From Arcuatula senhousia (lineage: Eukaryota > Mollusca > Bivalvia > Mytilida > Mytilidae): a stretch of DNA of 64,000 bases. The translations under genes and the position numbers were made by a program. Shown here in pieces: positions 57,661-64,000 of this stretch. The first letter of the stretch is position 1, and each line of letters opens with the position of its first letter. The notes under the pieces are model-generated. The model saw nothing but the letters and a program-made list of their open reading frames with translations. It made no database searches and was not told the DNA's origin. Location: positions 529,001-593,000 of the forward strand of contig OZ020305.1 in assembly GCA_963971305.1 (NCBI GenBank). The letters are read 5' to 3'.

Positions 57661-58400
57661 TTGCAAATAACTCTAAAATGGTAACAGATATCAAAAGTCT
57701 GGTGTGGAACAAAAGTTATCAGCACATCAAGATCTACCTGTCCTGAAATGTTTATAAGAAGACCCAATAACTGATGTAGATGTTATTGCCCTTTTTTAGA
57801 TTTTTTTCATATGTTGCACTTATTTAGCCCTATATCTTTAAATTACTATACAAAATATTTCAAAACTTTAAATTGCATGTGGTTAAGCACCATAATGTCT
57901 TCAAAGTATGTGTATTTATGTAGTTGAGGTGAGTGATTCAGCTTTCAATTGCCTAAAGAATGACAAATTTTGCAGGTAGGGAAAAGCTGCTACTTGCTTA
58001 AATGTTCAGCTCATTAAGCTCTACAAAAAATTCCACTGGGTCAAATTGGAAGTTGTCACACAATCCCTTTTAGGGGTTATGGTCCCATAATTTTTTAAAA
58101 AAATAATGTTTTTGACCTATAGAATGAAAGTGTTGGAGATAGAGAAAAGTTATTGCTTGATTTAATGTGCAGTAACGTTCGTCAAGCTCTACAAAAATCT
58201 CCATTTGGTCAAAATTGTCTCATGACTCCTTTTAGGGTTTTTGGCCCCTTAAATGCAAACAATAGTGTTTGCCGCCTATAGAATAGAAAGTATTGCAGAT
58301 AGAAAAAGGCTGTTGCTTGCTTAAATGTTCAGCTTATTAAGTTGCTGTTGCAGAATTCTTGTAAATTTAAATCTTGTAACACTTTCTAAATTGGAATCAA
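57661..58400 (+). repeat. Family C-type tandem units without ends
   Basis: Degenerate 150-160 bp units ('gagaaaagctgttgcttgcttaaatgttcagc', 'ctctacaaaaatctccat') of the family C body. No stem-loop start or 3' hairpin was found. Confidence 0.5.
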
Positions 58401-58436
58401 CTGATCTGACGCCATTTTTGTTGTGAATTAAATGGC

Positions 58437-58722
58437 AACCACAGCATATAATAATGAAATCACAGCATATAATAATCAAACCACAGCATATAATAACGCA
58501 ACCACAGCATATAATAATAAACCCACAGCATATAATAATATAACCACAGCATATAATAACGAAACCACAGCATATAATAATATATCCACAGCATATAATA
58601 ATAAATCCACAGCATATAATAACGAAACCACAGCATATAATAATATACCCACAGCATATAATAATGAAACCACATCATATAATAAATAATGCAACATAAG
58701 ACAGCTGCGGCGTTCCATACTC
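58437..58722 (-). repeat. 21-bp minisatellite, 12 copies, right of the mirrored pair
   Basis: Units CCACAGCATATAATAATGAAA are the reverse complement of the array at 53329-53765. The flank (ACATAAGACAGCTGCGGCGTTCCATA) is shared and also inverted. Confidence 0.92.
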
Positions 58723-58729
58723 CTGTTCT

Positions 58730-59060
58730 GGAATGTTAAAAATGTTAATGTTTATATTTATGTTAAGAAAAACCCAAGTCTATATTTAATAATTTTATTT
58801 ATTTATGTTGGATAATGACAAACGAAGACTATGATTTTAACTATAAACTGGCTGAATTTTTACAAATATTATATGAAAAAAGAGATAACATTAACAAATA
58901 GAGATGTATGTGTAATTTAACATTAATTGTCTTTTGTTACAATACTTTTGTATTTTTTATGTTTTGTTTCATTGTAATCATTGATATACATTGTGATTGT
59001 CATGCTCTATATAGGGCCCTATGATTGGAAATAAAGATTTATTTATTTATTTATTTATAT
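58730..59060 (+). mobile_element. LINE 3' end with (TTTA)n tail
   Basis: At about 58812-58914 the frame reads MTNEDYDFNYKLAEFLQILY then EKRDNINK and stop, the usual LINE ORF2 C-terminal helix. The 3' UTR contains TATATAGGGCCCTATGATTGG, AAATAAAGA and ends in a TTTA microsatellite at 59040-59060. The tail directly touches the splice acceptor of the exon at 59065. Confidence 0.6.
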
Positions 59061-59064
59061 TTAG

Positions 59065-59157
59065 TTCATAGAAATCTATGGGATTTCCTATTGCGTACTC
59101 GGTATTTTAATCGAAGTCTTTGTTGGTTTAACTGTGTGTATTCTGTTCACAACAATG
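59065..59157 (+). CDS. Tetraspanin-like TM3 exon of a possible second gene (partial)
   Basis: A TATATTTAG acceptor (59064) and an ATG|GTAAGT donor (59158) bound 31 codons, phase 0 on both sides. It reads FIEIYGISYCVLGILIEVF followed by VGLTVCILFTTM, one membrane helix with a central Glu. This aligns with FLKIYHWCITLGIILELVF of the tetraspanin TM2/TM3 junction. The next exon would lie within the repeats to the right or beyond the window. No TM1/TM2 exon was found between 43 and 59 kb. It could instead be an exon of an unrelated membrane protein. Confidence 0.45.
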
Positions 59158-59232
59158 GTAAGTTCTTTTTCTTTTCCTTCATATAAATCCATATCATCTT
59201 TATTCATTTAGTCAGTAGCTGGGTCCCTGTAA

Positions 59233-59331
59233 AAGAAGAAACGAAACCGAAACGGAACAACAGAAACGAAACGCAACGAAACAAGAAATTTTTAAAGAGA
59301 AGAAACGAGAAGAAACGAAACGAAACGGACA
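59233..59331 (+). repeat. GAAAC-rich low-complexity stretch
   Basis: Purine-rich repeats of AACGAAAC / GAAGAAACGA type. Confidence 0.7.
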
Positions 59332-59454
59332 TTTCTCATCCTGATTTTTATAGCAATGTAGTTTATATTAAGCACAAAAATTCAAAAACAACCTTATGGA
59401 AATTAAAAAATGGCTTAAAAACCTTTTGAAAATGGGATACGAATTCCATGTTTA

Positions 59455-59660
59455 AGGGACCGACCATTTAACTTGAAAGGGGGGGGGGGGTGGCTTGGTT
59501 TTTTTTCTTGGTCAAAATATTTTTTTTTTGATTGTGTGAATTTTTCATTATTTTTTTTCTGTTTCAACTAAATCAAAATATTTTTTTTTCAGGCAAATCT
59601 TAAGCAAAATATTTTTTTCTCCAATCTTTAGTAAATTCTTTGCATTTGGTATGTTTTGGC
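59455..59660 (+). repeat. Dispersed G-run/T-rich repeat, second copy
   Basis: 'gaccgaccatttaacttgaaaggggggggggg' followed by T-rich sequence with 'caaaatattttttt'. It matches 52436-52640. Confidence 0.55.
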
Positions 59661-59837
59661 AGAAATATTGATAGCTTGATAGTTACTTTAAAACGTTAAA
59701 TTTTCACTTTGTAGGACAGTTTGAACTTTTTTTAAAAGAAAATCTTAGTATATGTACAGCTTAAACGACATATTATCGGGGCAAATGAAGTATAGTAGGA
59801 CCTAGATATGGACACTCCTACTATAGTGATGCTTTTT

Positions 59838-61112
59838 ATACGACCGCAAAATTTTTACGATCGTATTATGTTATTGCGATGTCGTCGTCGTCGTCGTTGT
59901 CGTTGTCGTTGTCGTCGTCGTCGTCGTCTGTAGACACTTTGGTTTCCGTGCGATAACTTGAGTTGTAGTTAACCAATTGTTATAAAATTTTGATATGATG
60001 TTTATAACCACTAAAGGTAGGTTGGTATTGCATTTGGGGTTTCTGGCCCCTACCGTTTAAGAAAAAAGGGCCAAAAGGGGCAAAAATGGGTATATTGACA
60101 AAACATCTGTAGAATGTTTAATTTTCATCCGATTTTGATCATTCTTTTTTCATTGTATTCCTCAATAAATTCTGTCAACAAAATGTAACAACAGTTTTGA
60201 TGTATCTTGTACATTGCTATAAGGGGTCAAAAAAGGGCCCCACCAAAAAAATTGACTTTTTTATTTGTGGTCTGATTTTCAAAATCTTTTTTTCATTGGA
60301 ATCCTTGTAAAAATCCCTGCCTGCGTTTTTCAATCAGATTTGCAATATCTCATACCGTTTTCGAAAATTTAGGGGTCAAAGGGGCCAAAAACAACAATTA
60401 TAAGTGTTTGTCTTGGCAAATGGTTTATTTAAAAAAAATAATTGTAGTGGGCTGAGGAATTGTTACATTGTTTTAAAATGATGTTTCTAACCACTAGAGA
60501 AAGTTTCCTCATGTGTTAGGGGATTTTGGCCCTTACCATTTCAAAGAAAAAGGGACCAAAAGGGAGAAACTGGGTGTTAAGACAAAACTCTGTAGAACAT
60601 TATCTTTCATACAATTTGTCATTTTTTTTCATTGTAATCCTCAATAAACATGATAAATTCTGTCAGGAAAATGTTACCACAGTTTTTAAGTATCTTGTAT
60701 CGTTACATTGCTATCAGGGGTCAAAAGGGGGCCACTCCCAAAAAATCGACTTTTTTATTTGTGGTCCAATTTTGAAAATCTTTTTTTTCATTGAAATCTT
60801 TGTAAAATCCATGCCATCATTTTCCATTCAGGTTAGCGATATCTCTTACCAATTTGGGGGATCTAGGGATCAAAGGGACCAAAAGCGCATTATGAGTTTT
60901 CCATGAAGGTTGGTATAGACTACATAAATGTGTAAACAAAATTCAAATATGCAATTCAAAGTCCCCAAAAGAATGCATGTGTCAAAAAGCTTTGTGAGTC
61001 CACCATGGGCTGCATGTGTCCAAAGTATTTGACAATCCATATCGGGCTGCAAATGTACAGGGTTCAACATGTTGCGGTCGTATCATGCTGCGCTCGGCGT
61101 AGCTTTTTTTTA
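59838..61112 (+). mobile_element. Stem-loop element family B, full-length copy
   Basis: It starts TATACGACCGCAAAATTTTTACGATCGTATTATG after a T-run, then a long GTCGTCGTCGTT run. The body has two to three degenerate units ('ccactaaaggtaggttgg', 'aaaaggggcaaaa', 'tttttcattggaatccttg'). It ends ATGTTGCGGTCGTATCATG, the hairpin GCTGCGCTCGGCGTAGC and a T-run. This is the best family B reference in the window (about 1.27 kb). Confidence 0.7.
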
Positions 61113-63536
61113 CCAATATTAAGTTGTAGTGGGCCAGCCAATTGTTATGAAGTTTAAATATGATGATTATATCCACTAAAGGAATGTTGGTTTTGTATTT
61201 GGGGTTTGTGGCCCCTGCTGTTTTAGAAAAAAAAAGGGGCCAAGGGGGCTAAAACGGGTGTATTGACAAAACTGTTGTAGAATGTTCATTATATTCATTC
61301 AATTTTGAAAATTCTTTTTTTGTTGAAGTGCTCATAAAATTCTGTCTCCTAATTATGTCAATGATTTTGAAATGTATTTTACCATTACATTGCTACAGGG
61401 GGATAAAGACAGGCCACGCCCATAAAATCAACTTTTTAGCTCACCTGGACCGCAGGTCCAGGTGAGCTATTACCATCACTTGGCGTCCGTCGTCGTCGTC
61501 GTCGTCGTCTGTCGTCGTCTGTCGTCGTCGTCGTCTGTTAACAATTTTTCAAAAATCTTCTCCTCTGAAACTACCAAACAGAATTTAATGAAACTTGGTA
61601 TGAATGATCCTTAGGGTGTCCTGCACCAAACTTGTGTTTTGATTTTTGATCCGTTAAAAAACATGGCCGCCGTTACTAAAAATAGACTAGGGGGGTCAGA
61701 CTACTGTTTTTGGCTTATAAATCAAAAAGTATAAGAGCTAGAGGAAATCTGAGGCCACGCTACTGATTCAGCATCAAAAGCTCTACGAAAGTCTCCATTT
61801 GGTCAAAGTTGTCAGATGACCCCTTATAGGGGTTACGGCCCCTTAAAGGTGAAAAATAGCATTTTTTCATGTTTTTGGCCTACAGAATGAAAACTTTTGC
61901 AGATAGAGATTAGCTGTTGCTTGCTTAAATGTTCAGCTCATTTAACTCTACAAAAGTCTCTATAGGGTCAAAGTTGTCGGATGACCCCTTGTAGGGGTTA
62001 CGGCCCCTTAAAGGTGAAAAATAGCCATTTTTCATGTTTTTGGCCTACAGAATGAAAACTATTGCAGATAGAGATTAGCTGTTGCTTGCTTAAATGTTTA
62101 GCTCATTTAGCTCTACAAAAGTCTCCATAGGGTTGAAGCTGTCAGATAACCCCTTATAGGGGTTACGGTCCCTGAAAAATAGCGTTTTTTCATGTTTTTG
62201 TCCTACAGAATGAAAACTATTGCAGATAGAGAAAAGCTGTTGCTTGCTTAAATGTTCAGCTCATTTAGCTCTACAAAATTGTCCATAGGGTTGAAGTTGT
62301 CAGATGACCCCTCATAGGGGTTACAGCCCCTGAAAAATAGCGATTTTTCATGTTTTTGGCCTACAGAATGAAAACTATTGCAGATAGAGATTAGCTGTTG
62401 CTTGCTTAAATGTTCAGCTCATTTAGCTTTACAAAATTCTCCATAGGGTCGAAGTTGTCAGATGACCCCTTATATGGATTACGGCCCCTGAAAAATAGCG
62501 GTTTTTCATGTTTTTGTCCTACAAAATGAAAACTATTGCAGATAGAGATTAGCTGTTGCTTGCTTAAATGTTCAGCTTATTTAGCTCTACAAAATTCTCC
62601 ATAGGGTCGAAGTTGTCAGATGACCCCTTATAGGGGTTACGGCCCCTGAAAAATAAAGATTTTTCATGTTTTTGGCCTACAGAATGAAAACTATTGCAGA
62701 TAGAAGATTAGCTGTTGCTTGCATAAATGTTCAGCTCATTTAGCTCTACGAAAGTCTCCATAGGGTCGAAGTTGTCAGATAACCCCTTATAGGGGTTATG
62801 GCCCCTGAAAAATAGTGTTTTTTCATGTTTTTGGCCTACAGAATGAAAACTATTGCAGATAGAGATTAGCTGTTGCTTGCTTAAATGTTCAGCTCATTTA
62901 GCTCTACAAAATTCTCCATAGGGTCGAAGTTGTCAGATAACTCCTCATAGGGGTTATGGCCCCTTATAGGTGAAAAATGGTGTTTTTGGCCTATAGAATG
63001 AAAACTATTGCAGGTAGAGAAAAGCTGTTGCTTGCTTAAATGTTCAGCTCATTTAGCTCACAAAAGTATAGGGTCAACATCAAGACCAGGTGAGCGATTC
63101 AGGCTCCTGGGAGCCTCTTGTTTATTTTTGGTCCGATTTTCAAAATCTTTTTTTCATTGGAATCCTTGTAAAAATCCCTGGCTGCGTTTTTTAATCAGAT
63201 TTGCAATATCTCTTACTGTTATCGAGAAATTAGGGGTCAAAGGGTCCAAAAACACCAATTTTAAAAGTTTGTCAAGGCAAATAGTTTTATACTTAAAATT
63301 AAGTTGTAGTTATTACATGTATATAAATAAGGCTTTTTGTATTATATGTTGATGTAAATATATATGTGTCAAAATGCATTTTTAAGTCCACAACAGGATG
63401 CATGTGTCAAAAAGCTTTGTAAGTCCACCATGGGCTTCATGTGACCAAAGCAATGGACTATCCATATTAGGCCTCCAACGTACAGGGTTTAACTTGTTGC
63501 GGTCGTATCATGCTGCGCTCGGCGTAGCTTTTTATT
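61113..63536 (+). repeat. 5'-less family B copy, head-to-tail with the previous one, split by family C
   Basis: Family B body sequence resumes directly after the previous copy's T-run and ends with a second GTTGCGGTCGTATCATG plus the hairpin GCTGCGCTCGGCGTAGC at about 63525. A family C element interrupts it at 61438-63123. Confidence 0.6.
61438..63123 (+). mobile_element. Stem-loop element family C, full-length copy with 8 tandem units
   Basis: It starts AGCTCACCTGGACCGCAGG with the inverted TCCAGGTGAGCT (a perfect stem-loop), then GGCGTCCGTCGTCGTCGTC. Eight units of about 160 bp follow ('tcagatgaccccttataggggttacggcccc', 'gcagatagagattagctgttgcttgcttaaatg'), from about 61780 to 63060. It ends GACCAGGTGAGCGATTC, the hairpin AGGCTCCTGGGAGCCT and CTTGTTT. 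The host family B text reads on across the junction (ACTTTTT | ATTTTTGGTCCGATT) with no target duplication beyond T. Confidence 0.75.
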
Positions 63537-63710
63537 TTAAGTAGAAGATAGTGTAGTTCGTATTAAGTAATATTTGCCTGAAATCGGCTGTGCTAAAAAA
63601 AAACGGAAAAAGCAGAGCTTAAAATTTACAAAATTAACCATGGAAATAACATAAAAAATTAATAATTTTTTAATAAATAGGTCCTGCTACGGTTTATTTT
63701 TGAGTTCTAT

Positions 63711-63810
63711 ATGTAACCTTTTCTGTCATAAATAAACATTTGTACTGTTCTTGCCCCTTGAGGGCCCATGATTGGTCAAATAAACTTGTATTCTTATTCT
63801 TGTATTCTTG
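63711..63810 (+). mobile_element. LINE 3' UTR fragment, same family as 8244-9085
   Basis: 'ctgtcataaataaacatttgtactgtt', GCCCCTTGAGGGCCCATG and AAATAAACTTGTATTC are the same as 9000-9075. The tail repeats TTCTTGTA / TATTCTTG. Only the last 100 bp is present. Confidence 0.75.
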
Positions 63811-64000
63811 TATATAATCGATCTAAAATTAAGCCATTTTAAGATAAACATATCGATGAACCTTTAAAGCTTGTATTTCATATACCTGTAAATTAGAATA
63901 AACAATAAACAGGTCTATACCCAAATATACAATAAAACATTTATATTTACAAAAGCCAGCTTAAGCTACGTTTCTTATTAGGCATAAATTACAATTTCAA
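63811..64000. other. AT-rich non-coding end of window
   Basis: No feature seen. Confidence 0.4.

Overview
The window is eukaryotic nuclear DNA. It is AT-rich, with spliced genes of small exons and long repeat-filled introns. The dispersed repeats begin with short stem-loops followed by CGT/CGG triplet runs, a type abundant in bivalve molluscs. A mussel-like bivalve is the best guess, but that rests on repeat style and protein character, not on a database match.

Two protein-coding genes are well supported, both on the + strand. (1) At 9220-12350 are the last two exons of a multi-C2H2 zinc-finger protein with 14 fingers and a 796-residue visible part; its 5' exons are not visible. (2) At 22694-42501 is a complete seven-exon tetraspanin of 285 residues. 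Every intron is phase 0. It has four membrane segments, a CCG motif and eight cysteines in the large extracellular loop, the pattern of the TspanC8 group that escorts ADAM10 in animals. A single further tetraspanin-like exon at 59065-59157 may belong to a neighbouring paralogue running off the right edge.

The rest is almost all mobile or repetitive DNA. From 1 to 9 kb there are LINE 3' ends, a TIR element with target-site duplications that carries a 472-bp miniature LTR retrotransposon (TRIM) with a tRNA-like pol III promoter in each LTR, and nested stem-loop elements. From 12.4 to 22.6 kb lie more nested stem-loop elements, a tRNA-derived SINE and local duplications. The tetraspanin introns contain a 3.45-kb inverted repeat built of GATATTC units, a 29-bp minisatellite with 8-unit higher-order structure, a nested TIR transposon with a clean target duplication, and a decayed Penelope-like reverse transcriptase. 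From 44.6 to 64 kb are MITEs, a 0.36-kb tandem repeat, LINE remnants, two mirrored 21-bp minisatellites, a foldback element with a 25-bp hairpin array, and a nested pile of stem-loop elements.

The most unusual signals are these. Four exon edges of the tetraspanin gene have been copied into the adjoining introns together with their splice sites; one became an array of about 30 decoy donors. The TRIM has tRNA-like LTRs. At least three stem-loop repeat families share one architecture (inverted sub-termini, 3' hairpin, insertion in T-tracts, all in the same orientation), which fits non-autonomous Helentron-like (HINE) elements.
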